The notes: generated from the letters alone by a model not told the origin. A stretch of DNA of 64,000 bases from an uncultured Clostridia bacterium (GCA_946403085.1 CAMIYM010000002.1:202428-266427), one strand, 5' to 3'; counted from the first letter of the stretch, positions 1-7,941 are shown. Numbers and translations are program-made.

Positions 1-720
1 TCTTACAGCAAGCATTCCAAGTCTTTCTTCGAGCTTCTTATCCGGAGCAAACTCATCAGAGGTCACGAATGTGTTCCTCATCCTGGAGATCCTGAAAGTC
101 TTAGGTTTTCTGTCCTTGGCACCTGCACAGAGAAGATAGTTGCACTGCTCCTCTTTTGACGGTGCGATAAGGTATGGCTCCACGGTAAACTTCATGCCGT
201 TTATGGATGATGTAAAAGTAAGATGCCTGTGTTCTGATATTGCCTTCCTTATATCCTCATAAGCTTCGCTGAAGATTATCTCTTCTCTCCTGCTTCTGGG
301 GATCGAGAGATAAGATGAGAACATATCCTTTATATATCCTGAGAGAGACTTATCCTGAAGAAGATTATTCTCGATCTTCTGTATGACATTATATGAAGCG
401 CCGCTCACGGTAAGAGTAATAACTGCTTTCCTGCCTGATGAAGGATCCTCACCTCTTATATATGTGCTTATGATCTTATCTGCAAGCGCTGCGGCATCCT
501 TGCTCTTTATGGCTCTGATGGAGGTTATGTCTTCGATCATGCCGCTCACAAGCGCTTCAGTATCTTTCCTGTACTGGTCAAAGTAATTCACTATCAGTTC
601 TTTAAGGAAACCGTTAAGGTTAACGGATGCATCAGGTCTCGTAAATTCAAAGAGCTCGGCATCGTTCAAAAGCCTTGTTCTGATATCTTCAGACAGATAT
701 ATCTTGTATTTCTCAGTCAT
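1..720 (-). CDS. WYL-domain regulator (C-terminus cut off by window edge)
   Basis: I translated this by hand because it runs off the left edge; 240 codons are visible without a stop. The ATG at 720 follows an AGGAG site on the minus strand. The N-terminal 60 residues look like a small DNA-binding unit of ribbon-helix-helix character. The second half, with EPYLIAPSKEEQCNYLLCAG and KPKTFRISRMRN, has the strand pattern of a WYL domain, a nucleic-acid or nucleotide sensing fold used by many bacterial repressors of defence and RNA-repair genes. It is transcribed away from the structured RNA and the Ro60-like gene, so it probably regulates them; that is inference from position. Family assignment rests on motif recognition only. 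Confidence 0.7.
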   Translation of the reverse strand, partial: MTEKYKIYLSEDIRTRLLNDAELFEFTRPDASVNLNGFLKELIVNYFDQYRKDTEALVSGMIEDITSIRAIKSKDAAALADKIISTYIRGEDPSSGRKAVITLTVSGASYNVIQKIENNLLQDKSLSGYIKDMFSSYLSIPRSRREEIIFSEAYEDIRKAISEHRHLTFTSSINGMKFTVEPYLIAPSKEEQCNYLLCAGAKDRKPKTFRISRMRNTFVTSDEFAPDKKLEERLGMLAVR

Positions 721-736
721 ATGTTAACTCCTGTTT

Positions 737-838
737 GGGGTTGTGTATCCTTGCTGAATATCCGTAATTATACATCATTTCCGAGATAATGTGGGGTTAC
801 AGTATCAGATTATTCTGCATCTTTAAGAACCCAACCCC
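737..838. promoter_or_regulatory. Repeated GGGGTT words between divergent units
   Basis: The word GGGGTT occurs at 737-742 and 793-798 and its complement AACCCC at 833-838, in the gap between the WYL gene and the structured RNA. These are plausible binding sites for the WYL regulator. On the minus strand a TATAAT lies just upstream of the WYL gene (complement within 766-772), but I could not pair it with a good -35 box. Weak evidence. Confidence 0.3.
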
Positions 839-844
839 GTGGTT

Positions 845-976
845 TACCATATGCTCATGACGGGAACGCCAAAGACACATACAGCAAATGAATGCGGTCG
901 ATTGGTTAATTTGAGGTTCGAATCCTCACGAGGCTTCTTCAGGGAAGCAGTGTCTTGTGTAAACGTCATACATAAA
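845..976 (+). ncRNA. tRNA-like, Y-RNA-like structured RNA
   Basis: The 5' and 3' parts form a long interrupted stem: TATG 850-853 with CATA 971-974, ATGACG 857-862 with CGTCAT 964-969, then AAGACAC 872-878 with GTGTCTT 950-956. Inside sits a perfect tRNA T-arm, stem TGAGG 912-916 / CCTCA 924-928 around the loop TTCGAAT 917-923. Upstream of it is a D-arm-like stretch (CGATTGGTTAAT, 899-910). A further hairpin is GCTTC 933-937 / GAAGC 944-948. No anticodon arm or acceptor stem is present, so it is not an ordinary tRNA. A terminal stem holding a tRNA-like module is the known design of bacterial YrlA RNAs, which bind the Ro60 orthologue Rsr. The gene just downstream is Ro60-like and is followed by rtcB. 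Structure is seen by eye; identity as a Y RNA is inference. Confidence 0.65.
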
Positions 977-1042
977 GGTGCATACAGCAAATGAAACAGA
1001 TCATTTAGGGTATGAGAGATCCCGGGTAGTCCCGGGAGCACC
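977..1042 (+). ncRNA. Second structured element, three-way junction before the Ro60-like gene
   Basis: Outer stem GGTGC 977-981 / GCACC 1038-1042 encloses two hairpins. The first pairs CATAC 981-985 with GTATG 1010-1014 and AAATGA 989-994 with TCATTT 1001-1006. The second is CCCGGG 1021-1026 / CCCGGG 1031-1036 with the loop TAGT. Bases 981-995 repeat the 15-base word CATACAGCAAATGAA already present at 878-892 in the preceding RNA. The element ends 10 bases before the AAGGAGG site, so it is either the 3' part of one long RNA, a second Y-like RNA, or a 5' leader controlling the next gene. Confidence 0.5.
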
Positions 1043-1066
1043 TTGTTAAATAAGGAGGAAAAAGAA

Positions 1067-2533
1067 ATGTTGAACTTTTTAAGAAGAGAAGCTAACAAGA
1101 CATATACAGAGAACGGTGCTGCAACATATAAGAGCACAGAATCTTTCTGCCTCGATCTTTTCGCGACAGCAGGCGCATTAAGAGATGCATCTGATGAGGA
1201 GTTAATCTCCAGATTCATCAAGGCTTTCGCTGAAGACAGAGATATCGCCATGAAGATACTCTTCTATGCAAGAGATGTAAGAGGCGGCCTGGGTGAGAGA
1301 AGATTCTTCAAGGCCATCTTGAAGTACCTGGCTGAGAATGAATCAGAAACTGTCATTAAGAATATCAGAAATATCGCCGAATACGGCAGATATGACGATA
1401 TCCTGGTACTTATCGGTACGCCTTGCGAGAAGGCAGCCATGGAATACATCAAGGAAGAACTCGAAGCTGATTTGAAGGCACTCGATGAAGGCTATGAAGT
1501 CTCCTTACTGGCTAAGTGGCTGCCTTCCGTAAACGCTACCAACAAGGATACTGTACTGGCAGGCAAGAAGATCGCAAAGGCTCTTGGCATGTCTGATGCC
1601 GAATACAGAAAGGCTTTGTCATCTTTAAGAGCAAAGATCAGGATCATCGAGAATAACTTAAGAGAGAAGGACTACTCTTTCATGTACGAGAACCAGCCTT
1701 CCAAGGCTCTTTACAAGTATAGAAAGGCCTTCATCAGAAATGATGAGGACAGATATATATCCTTCATCAACAAGGTATCCGAGAAGCCCGGTTTGCTGAA
1801 TACAAGCACTCTGACTCCTTACGACATCATCGCTCCTGTTATTAATTCCATGGGCGCTGAGATCGATATGAGAGAGAGAAAGGCTATGGACGCTACATGG
1901 AAGTCCTTGGAAGACTTCACTGGATCAGACAATGCTCTGGTCGTCGTTGACGGTTCCGGCTCCATGTACTGCGGCACAAAGACTTTGCCTGCAGCAGTTG
2001 CCCAGTCTCTGGGTATCTACTTCGCAGAGCGTAACAGAGGTGCTTTTAAGAACAACTTCATCACGTTCTCCACTAACCCCAGGCTCATCGAGATCAAGGG
2101 TAAGGATATCGTAGAGAAGGTCAGATACTGCATGAGCTTCAACGAATGCAGCAACACTGATATCGAAAAGGTTTTCAAACTGATCTTGAGAACTGCTGTA
2201 AACAACAGGATCAGACAGTCCGAAATGCCTTCGAAGATCTACATCATCTCCGATATGGAGTTTGACATGTGCACAGGCAAGCCTGACGCCACAAACTTCG
2301 AAAATGCGAGAGAAAGGTTCGGGCAGTACGGCTACAGACTCCCTGAAGTAATCTTCTGGAACGTCAACAGCCGCAACACTCAGCAGCCTGTCACAAAGAA
2401 CGAACTGGGCGTTGCCCTGGTATCAGGATGCTCTCCTCAGATCTTCAAGATGCTGAAGGAAGGCAAGCTTGAACCTTACAAGTTCATGTTAAGCGTTCTT
2501 ATGTCCAAGAGATATGAGAGCATCGCAGCATAA
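1067..2533 (+). CDS. Ro60/TROVE-like protein (DUF2828 + von Willebrand A domain)
   Basis: The product is 488 residues from the ATG at 1067, which lies 8 bases after AAGGAGG (1052-1058); an upstream in-frame TTG at 1043 lies inside the structured RNA and was rejected. The N-terminal 280 residues are an all-helical DUF2828-type domain (REANKTYTENGA, FYARDVRGGLGER, KWLPS). The C-terminal part is a von Willebrand A domain with the MIDAS motif DGSGSM at about 295-300 and a second conserved ISDMEFD. A helical ring joined to a vWA domain is the architecture of Ro60, which binds Y RNAs and misfolded RNA. The neighbours, a tRNA-like RNA and RtcB, support an RNA-binding role. Sequence alone cannot separate DUF2828 proteins from true TROVE proteins with certainty. 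Confidence 0.75.
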   Translation: MLNFLRREANKTYTENGAATYKSTESFCLDLFATAGALRDASDEELISRFIKAFAEDRDIAMKILFYARDVRGGLGERRFFKAILKYLAENESETVIKNIRNIAEYGRYDDILVLIGTPCEKAAMEYIKEELEADLKALDEGYEVSLLAKWLPSVNATNKDTVLAGKKIAKALGMSDAEYRKALSSLRAKIRIIENNLREKDYSFMYENQPSKALYKYRKAFIRNDEDRYISFINKVSEKPGLLNTSTLTPYDIIAPVINSMGAEIDMRERKAMDATWKSLEDFTGSDNALVVVDGSGSMYCGTKTLPAAVAQSLGIYFAERNRGAFKNNFITFSTNPRLIEIKGKDIVEKVRYCMSFNECSNTDIEKVFKLILRTAVNNRIRQSEMPSKIYIISDMEFDMCTGKPDATNFENARERFGQYGYRLPEVIFWNVNSRNTQQPVTKNELGVALVSGCSPQIFKMLKEGKLEPYKFMLSVLMSKRYESIAA

Positions 2534-2542
2534 ACTTTTCGC

Positions 2543-2579
2543 GCCCCCGGTCTTAAACAATAAAGCCGGGGGCCTTTTA
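2543..2579 (+). terminator. Rho-independent terminator or attenuator
   Basis: GCCCCCGG 2543-2550 pairs with CCGGGGGC 2566-2573, followed by CTTTTA. It sits between the Ro60-like gene and rtcB, so rtcB expression may depend on read-through. Confidence 0.8.
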
Positions 2580-2595
2580 TAGAAAGGAATGACTT

Positions 2596-3810
2596 ATGGA
2601 ATACATAGAAATAAAAGGAAAGGTAAACACAGCTATATGCTATGCAAAGGTCGTGGAAGATGAAGCGATCGAACAGATAAGACGTATGTGCGACTACCCC
2701 ATGACTGAAGGGGCAAAGATCCGCATTATGCCGGACGTTCACTCCGGCAAGGGCTGCACGATAGGAACTACAATGACTATCAAGGATAAGGCCGTCCCCA
2801 ACGTTGTCGGCGTTGATATCGGCTGCGGCATGTACACGGTATCTCTCGGCAAGGGTGACATAGATCTTATGTTGCTCGATGCTGCCGCACACTATATCCC
2901 GTCCGGCAAAAATGTCTGGGAAGGAAGACAGGAAAGATTCGACCTTACAGGCCTTAAGTGCTACAGATCACTCAAGGATTCCAAGAGACTCGAAAGATCC
3001 CTCGGGACATTGGGCGGCGGCAACCACTTCATCGAAGTAGATGTCTCTTCTGACGGCACTAAGTATCTTGTCATTCACTCCGGCTCCAGAAACCTTGGCA
3101 AGCAGGTCGCTGAATACTATCAGAAGCTCGCCATCAACTTGAACAGAGGCTTTGATAAGTATTACGAAAAGCGTGACGAGATAATACGCACATATAAGGA
3201 AGAAGGCCGTAAGGATGAGATCCAGAAGGCATTAAAGGAACTTCACTTTGAAGTTTACGGCGGCGAGACAAAGATGCCTGAAGACTTATGCTATGTATAC
3301 GGCAAGTATTTGGAGGACTACCTCCACGACGTCGAGATCTGCCAGGCTTTTGCAAGAAGAAGCAGAGAGAAGATGGCAGAGATCTTAGCCGAAAAGGCAG
3401 GTCTTGTTATGGGTGAATCCTTCCACACCATCCACAACTATATCGACACAGAGGAGATGATCTTAAGAAAGGGTTCCATCGCCGCACACAAGGGCGAAAA
3501 GGTGTTGATACCCATCAACATGAGAGATGGTTCTGTCCTTGCTGTAGGTAAGGGCAACCCTGAATGGAACTACTCCGCCCCTCACGGAGCAGGACGAATA
3601 ATGTCCAGAACAAAGGCCAAGAATACTCTTTCCATGGACGAGTACAAGGAAGCCATGAAGGACATCTTCACTACTTCCGTAAACGAATCCACATTGGACG
3701 AGGCGCCAATGGCGTACAAGTCTTTGGAGGACATCATTGATGTCATCTCCGAATCCGTCGATGTTATAGAGGTGTTAAAGCCCATCTATAACTTCAAGGC
3801 TGCAGAATAA
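2596..3810 (+). CDS. rtcB: RNA-splicing ligase RtcB
   Basis: The product is 404 residues. RtcB joins RNA ends carrying 2',3'-cyclic phosphate or 3'-phosphate to 5'-OH through a GMP-linked intermediate, and repairs tRNA and rRNA in the cytoplasm. All hallmark motifs are present: PDVHSGKGCTIG at about 46-57, VGVDIGCGM at 71-79 (metal ligands Asp74 and Cys77), GGGNHFIEV at about 140-148 (His144), HSGSRN at 161-166, and SAPHGAGR with the guanylated His at about 330. The length matches the shorter bacterial RtcB type. It follows the Ro60-like gene by 62 bases with a hairpin between. No rtcA cyclase or archease is present in the window. Confidence 0.95.
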   Translation: MEYIEIKGKVNTAICYAKVVEDEAIEQIRRMCDYPMTEGAKIRIMPDVHSGKGCTIGTTMTIKDKAVPNVVGVDIGCGMYTVSLGKGDIDLMLLDAAAHYIPSGKNVWEGRQERFDLTGLKCYRSLKDSKRLERSLGTLGGGNHFIEVDVSSDGTKYLVIHSGSRNLGKQVAEYYQKLAINLNRGFDKYYEKRDEIIRTYKEEGRKDEIQKALKELHFEVYGGETKMPEDLCYVYGKYLEDYLHDVEICQAFARRSREKMAEILAEKAGLVMGESFHTIHNYIDTEEMILRKGSIAAHKGEKVLIPINMRDGSVLAVGKGNPEWNYSAPHGAGRIMSRTKAKNTLSMDEYKEAMKDIFTTSVNESTLDEAPMAYKSLEDIIDVISESVDVIEVLKPIYNFKAAE

Positions 3811-3836
3811 GTTTTTACGCATTATGCGGCAAATAG

Positions 3837-3873
3837 AAAACTGCCGGATCCATAACGGGTTCGGCAGTTTTTC
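3837..3873. terminator. Bidirectional terminator between rtcB and the reductase
   Basis: AAAACTGCCG 3837-3846 pairs with CGGCAGTTTT 3862-3871, with T-rich flanks on both strands, between two convergent genes. Confidence 0.85.
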
Positions 3874-3903
3874 TAATCCGGGTTCAAATCTTAATAAAAG
3901 ATC

Positions 3904-5028
3904 TTATTTCTTCTCAAACTTTTCGACAGCTTCCTGCATGATGGTAATGATAGGCAGATGCTGAGGGCAGACACCTTCGCACTGGCCGCAGCCGATGCAG
4001 TCTGAAGCGTGGCTGTATCTGTCAACGAGGCCGTTATAGAAGAACTGTGGTCTCATATCGCCGGGGAATTTTCTCGCTGTGTTAACGGCACTTATTACAT
4101 CAGGAATGCTGATTCCGGCAGGACAGCCTTCAACGCAGTATTTGCATGCTGTGCAGCCGACGAGCTCCACACGGCTCATGACTTCAACAACCTTTTTAAC
4201 AGCTTCTTTCTCTTCATCAGTAAGAGGCTCGAAATTCTTAAAAGTATTCATGTTGTCTGCCATCTGGTCTTCTGTGGACATGCCGCTTAAGATCGTGGCA
4301 ACACTGGGGAGGCTTGCAACAAAACGGAAAGCCCATGAAGCGACGGACTTGTCGGGACGGATACCCTTTAAGATCTCTGCGCACTCATCGTCGAGATTAG
4401 CGAGCTTGCCGCCCTTGCAGGGTTCCATGACAATGATCGGGATGTTCCTGTCAGATAAGATCTTGTAGAGTTCACCTGAATGTACGATCGCATTATCCCA
4501 GTCTATATAGTTAAGCTGGATCTGTACGAATTCGACCTCAGGGTGCTTGTCGAGGATCTTAACGAGCAATTCGGGTGTTCCGTGATATGAGAATCCGAAA
4601 TGCTTTATCTTGCCCTCTGCCTTCTTCTGGATACCCCAGTTGAAGCAGTCGTACTTCTCGTATGTATCGTAGTTATTTCCGTCTTCAATGCTGTGGAGAA
4701 GATAGTAATCAAAGAAGTCTACTCCGCATCTGTCGAGCTGCTCATTAAAGATCTTATCCCTGTCTTCAAGAGAATGAATGAACCATGCGGGGAGCTTTGT
4801 CGCAAGAGTGAATGAGTCTCTCGGATGACGCTTTACGATAGCTTCCTTAACCGCTTTCTCGGAGTTGCCGCCGTGATAGACATATGCGGTATCGAAGTAG
4901 TTGAATCCTGCTTCAAGATAACTGTCAGCCATCTGGCTTACCCTGTCGATGTCGATGACTCCGTCATTTTCGGGAAGTCTCATAAGGCCGAATCCGATCT
5001 TGGGCATCTTGCTGATATCAATGCTCAT
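3904..5028 (-). CDS. Aldo/keto reductase with C-terminal [4Fe-4S] ferredoxin domain
   Basis: The product is 374 residues. Residues 1-270 form the aldo/keto reductase barrel, with the catalytic tetrad visible as Asp46 and Tyr51 (FDTAYVYHGG), Lys78 (ATKLP) and His112 (YLLHSI). The tail carries two cysteine clusters, GCTACKYCVEGCP near 295-307 and CIGCGQCEGVCP near 344-355, typical of a bi-cluster ferredoxin. This fusion class is common in anaerobes and probably couples NAD(P)H-linked carbonyl reduction to low-potential electron transfer; the substrate is unknown. The ATG at 5028 follows GGAGGTG. Confidence 0.9.
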   Translation of the reverse strand: MSIDISKMPKIGFGLMRLPENDGVIDIDRVSQMADSYLEAGFNYFDTAYVYHGGNSEKAVKEAIVKRHPRDSFTLATKLPAWFIHSLEDRDKIFNEQLDRCGVDFFDYYLLHSIEDGNNYDTYEKYDCFNWGIQKKAEGKIKHFGFSYHGTPELLVKILDKHPEVEFVQIQLNYIDWDNAIVHSGELYKILSDRNIPIIVMEPCKGGKLANLDDECAEILKGIRPDKSVASWAFRFVASLPSVATILSGMSTEDQMADNMNTFKNFEPLTDEEKEAVKKVVEVMSRVELVGCTACKYCVEGCPAGISIPDVISAVNTARKFPGDMRPQFFYNGLVDRYSHASDCIGCGQCEGVCPQHLPIITIMQEAVEKFEKK

Positions 5029-5171
5029 AGCAGCACCTCCTGACTAATACAAATGGTTATATTTGCATTATAAACGAACGTTTTCGGCGAGTATTGTTTT
5101 ATTCGGTTGAAAATTGTAATTATTTTTTGCAGTGTTCGCGGCGTGCGAAAAGCGTCTGTCCGGAAACATAA

Positions 5172-5203
5172 TAGAAACGTCCGCCCTCAATAGAGAGCGG
5201 ACG
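5172..5203 (-). terminator. Terminator of the metY-cysK operon
   Basis: CGTCCGC 5178-5184 pairs with GCGGACG 5197-5203; on the minus strand it is followed by TTTCTATT, 30 bases beyond the cysK stop codon. Confidence 0.8.
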
Positions 5204-5233
5204 CGGAATTCTATGGCATATGTTCTATATAAA

Positions 5234-6166
5234 TTATTCCTGGAAAAGAGGTGTTGAAAGATACCTGTCACCTGTGTCAGGAAGCAATGCTACGATCGTC
5301 TTGCCCTTGTTCTCGGGACGCTTAGCGAGCTCGATAGCTGCGAAGAGGGCTGCACCGGATGAGATGCCTACGAGAACGCCTTCGCTCTTGCCCAAGAGCT
5401 TGCCTGTAGCAAATGCATCGTCATTAGTAACAGGGATAACTTCATCATAAACGCCTGTGTTGAGGACTTCAGGTACGAAGCCGGCTCCGATACCCTGGAT
5501 CTTGTGCGCACCGGCAGTGCCCTTACTCAGAACGGGAGAATCAGCAGGCTCTACAGCTACGACCTTGACGGAGTCCTTCTTGGACTTGAGGAACTCGCCT
5601 ACACCTGTAACTGTTCCGCCTGTACCTACACCTGCAACGAAGATATCAACTTCGCCGTCTGTGTCTTCCCAAATTTCAGGACCTGTAGTCTCTTTGTGAG
5701 CCTTAGGATTTGCAGGATTTACAAACTGGCCGGCAATGATGCTGTTAGGGATCTCCTTCTGGAGTTCCTCAGCCTTTGCGATAGCACCCTTCATTCCCTT
5801 AGCGCCCTCTGTGAGAACCAACTCTGCGCCGTAAGCTTTGATAAGCTGTCTTCTCTCGACGCTCATTGTCTCAGGCATTGTGATGATAAGTCTGTAACCC
5901 TTAGCAGCTGCAACGGAAGCAAGACCGATACCGGTATTTCCGCTTGTAGGCTCGATTATGACACTGCCTTCCTTAAGTCTGCCGGATGCTTCAGCATCTT
6001 CGATGATCGCCTTGGCGATACGATCCTTAACGCTTCCTGCAGGATTGAAGTATTCAAGCTTTGCAACGAGCTTAGCTTCGAGGCCCAAAGCCTTTTCGAG
6101 ATGTGTGAGCTCAAGCAAAGGTGTCTTACCAATAAGCTGGTCTGCCGATGTGTATATCTTAGTCAT
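5234..6166 (-). CDS. cysK: Cysteine synthase (O-acetylserine sulfhydrylase)
   Basis: The product is 310 residues, standard length. It makes cysteine from O-acetylserine and sulfide using pyridoxal phosphate in the cytoplasm. The PLP lysine is Lys47 in NPAGSVKDR, the substrate loop TSGNTG is at about 74-79, and [10 protein letters not shown] and GISSGA contact the cofactor phosphate and substrate. It is the second gene after metY with a 58-base gap and a GGGAGGAAT ribosome site. The upstream Cys-rich leader probably regulates both genes. Confidence 0.95.
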   Translation of the reverse strand: MTKIYTSADQLIGKTPLLELTHLEKALGLEAKLVAKLEYFNPAGSVKDRIAKAIIEDAEASGRLKEGSVIIEPTSGNTGIGLASVAAAKGYRLIITMPETMSVERRQLIKAYGAELVLTEGAKGMKGAIAKAEELQKEIPNSIIAGQFVNPANPKAHKETTGPEIWEDTDGEVDIFVAGVGTGGTVTGVGEFLKSKKDSVKVVAVEPADSPVLSKGTAGAHKIQGIGAGFVPEVLNTGVYDEVIPVTNDDAFATGKLLGKSEGVLVGISSGAALFAAIELAKRPENKGKTIVALLPDTGDRYLSTPLFQE

Positions 6167-6224
6167 AATTATTCCTCCCGTATGACTGCTATGAGTAATT
6201 ATATATCAGTTAACCTTTTAGGGA

Positions 6225-7505
6225 TCAAATTGCAGCAAAACCTTTTTCGAGGTCTGCAATGATGTCATCGATGTGCTCTGTACCGATAGAGAGACGGATC
6301 GTGTTCTGATAGATGCCTACGTCGTTGAGCTCTTCCTCGGAAAGCTGTGAGTGTGTTGTGCTTGCCGGGTGGATAACAAGGCTCTTAACGTCAGCAACGT
6401 TAGCAAGGAGTGAGAACAGTTCGAGGTGGTCGATGAAGTCGAATGCTTCCTTCTTGCCGCCCTTTACGTTGAATGTGAAGATGGAGCCGCCGCCGTTAGG
6501 GAAGTACTTCTGATATACTTCGTGATCCGGATGATCTGCAAGTGAAGGATGGAAGACCTTTTCTACCTTCGGATGATTTGTGAGGAAGTCCAACACCTTC
6601 TTTGTATTCTCGATGTGACGCTCAAGTCTCAAGGACAGAGTCTCTGTGCCCTGGAGGAGCAGGAATGCTGCGAAAGGTGAGATGGAAGAACCTGTATCTC
6701 TTAAGAGGATAGCTCTGATATAAACTGCGAATGCTGCCTTGCCTGCTGCATCTGTGAACTTAACGCCGTGATAGCTGGGGTTGGGTTCAGAGATCCAGGG
6801 ATACTTGCCGGAAGCTGCCCAGTCGAAGTTGCCGGAATCAACGATAACGCCGCCCAATGTTGTGCCGTGGCCGCCGATGAACTTTGTAGCAGAGTGAACT
6901 ACGATGTCTGCACCGTACTCGATAGGTCTGATGAGGTAAGGTGTACCGAATGTGTTGTCGATAACGAGCGGGATGCCTGCCTCGTGAGCGATCTTAGCAA
7001 GTGCTTCGATATCCGGGATGTCAGATGAAGGGTTGCCGAGTGTCTCAATGTAGAGAGCCTTTGTATTAGGTCTGATAGCAGCCTTTACTTCGTCCAGATC
7101 ATGGATGTTGACGAATGTTGTCTCGATACCATAAAGGGGAAGTGTGTGTGCGAGAAGGTTCTCGGAACCGCCGTAGATCGTCTTCTGAGCTACGATGTGC
7201 TCACCCTTAACTGCAAGAGCTTCGATTACATATGTGATTGCTGCTGCGCCGGAAGCAACTGCGAGACCTGCAACGCCGCCTTCAAGAGCTGCGATTCTGT
7301 CTTCGAAAACGCCCTGTGTGGAGTTTGTAAGTCTGCCGTAGATGTTGCCTGCGTCTGCAAGTCCGAAACGTGCTTCTGCATGAGCTGAGTTACGGAAAAC
7401 GTAAGAAGTTGTTGCGTAAATCGGCACTGCACGTGCATCGGATGCGGGATCGGGTTGTTCCTGGCCTACGTGGAGCTGGAGAGTTTCAAATTTATAGTTA
7501 GACAT
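6225..7505 (-). CDS. O-acetylhomoserine sulfhydrylase (Cys/Met metabolism PLP enzyme)
   Basis: The product is 426 residues, typical for O-acetylhomoserine aminocarboxypropyltransferase (MetY class), which is longer than cystathionine gamma-lyases. It forms homocysteine from O-acetylhomoserine and sulfide, or transfers thiols. The PLP lysine is Lys208 in VHSATKFIGGHG. The N-terminal FETLQLHVGQEQPDP and the insertion ISEPNPSYHGVKF are characteristic of the MetY branch. Translation starts at the ATG at 7505 behind GAAAGGA, 22 bases after the stop of the leader peptide, so coupling with the leader is possible. Confidence 0.9.
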   Translation of the reverse strand: MSNYKFETLQLHVGQEQPDPASDARAVPIYATTSYVFRNSAHAEARFGLADAGNIYGRLTNSTQGVFEDRIAALEGGVAGLAVASGAAAITYVIEALAVKGEHIVAQKTIYGGSENLLAHTLPLYGIETTFVNIHDLDEVKAAIRPNTKALYIETLGNPSSDIPDIEALAKIAHEAGIPLVIDNTFGTPYLIRPIEYGADIVVHSATKFIGGHGTTLGGVIVDSGNFDWAASGKYPWISEPNPSYHGVKFTDAAGKAAFAVYIRAILLRDTGSSISPFAAFLLLQGTETLSLRLERHIENTKKVLDFLTNHPKVEKVFHPSLADHPDHEVYQKYFPNGGGSIFTFNVKGGKKEAFDFIDHLELFSLLANVADVKSLVIHPASTTHSQLSEEELNDVGIYQNTIRLSIGTEHIDDIIADLEKGFAAI

Positions 7506-7527
7506 AGTTGTATTATTCCTTTCAATT

Positions 7528-7644
7528 TCAAATAGTTATAGTTGTGCTGTTGGAACAGCGGCTGTTTGAAAAGGAACAACACATTCGTCCACAACGGAAG
7601 TTACTGCGGACTAATGACTGGAAATAGAACTTACGGTCGTACAT
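7528..7644 (-). CDS. Cysteine-rich leader peptide upstream of metY
   Basis: A 38-codon open frame begins at the ATG at 7644 behind a very strong GAGGAGGA site and ends with TGA at 7528-7530. Its core is FRCGRMCCSFSNSRC, with four Cys codons, two of them consecutive (Cys22-Cys23). It lies between a good promoter and metY-cysK, genes that make Cys and Met. The stretch over the tandem Cys codons can form a hairpin: GTGTTGTT pairs with AACAGCAC further on, in competition with a small AACAG/CTGTT hairpin. This is the layout of ribosome-mediated cysteine sensing, as described for Cys-rich leader peptides in Actinobacteria. No clear T-rich terminator follows, so control may be translational. Function is inferred. 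Confidence 0.7.
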   Translation of the reverse strand: MYDRKFYFQSLVRSNFRCGRMCCSFSNSRCSNSTTITI

Positions 7645-7677
7645 AACTTCCGTCCTCCTCTCTCGTGATTTTTGCAT

Positions 7678-7706
7678 ATCTTAATCGGTTAAACCCACCT
7701 TGTCAA
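7678..7706 (-). promoter_or_regulatory. Promoter of the leader-metY-cysK operon
   Basis: On the minus strand TTGACA (complement at 7701-7706), a 17-base spacer and TAAGAT (complement at 7678-7683) form a near-consensus vegetative promoter. Transcription should begin near 7671, giving a 27-base lead into the leader peptide. The spacer contains the palindrome GGTTTAACC (7687-7695), a possible repressor site. Confidence 0.75.
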
Positions 7707-7771
7707 TAGGTTTATGAAAATATTTTTCGATGTTGCTGTGTGGGCGGCTTTTTCGAGTGCTGCGGGGACAC

Positions 7772-7885
7772 TGGTGACAGAATGGTGACGGATTTGCTTG
7801 TTTTCGTCACCAAATCGTGCACTTTTGGCCTTTGGTGACGATTTTGGTGACAGTTTTCAGCCTTTTCGTCACCATTTCGTCACCA
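7772..7885. repeat. Array of seven TGGTGAC words in both orientations
   Basis: TGGTGAC occurs at 7772-7778, 7783-7789, 7833-7839 and 7845-7851; its complement GTCACCA at 7806-7812, 7868-7874 and 7879-7885. The order is forward, forward, reverse, forward, forward, reverse, reverse, so several hairpins can form. No open frame explains it. It lies upstream of the leader-metY-cysK promoter and downstream of the acyltransferase. Confidence 0.8.
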
Positions 7886-7941
7886 ACGCGGAAAACCATC
7901 GATTTTCGTTTCTTCAGACGCAGCAGATGACTCACAATGCA

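Noticed and set aside
912..928. An ordinary tRNA gene at the T-arm
   Set aside because: The T-arm is perfect but there is no acceptor stem pairing at the right distance, no anticodon arm and no CCA-proximal end.
844..1251. Minus-strand open frame of 135 codons across the RNA and the start of the Ro60-like gene
   Set aside because: It is opposite a structured RNA and a well-supported gene, has no ribosome site and an unnatural composition.
5504..6262. Plus-strand 252-codon frame over cysK
   Set aside because: Lies wholly opposite cysK and its flank; Cys/Leu-rich translation typical of an antisense shadow.
7506..7700. SAM-I or T-box riboswitch before metY
   Set aside because: None of the conserved SAM-box motifs or the T-box sequence is present; the leader peptide explains the region better.
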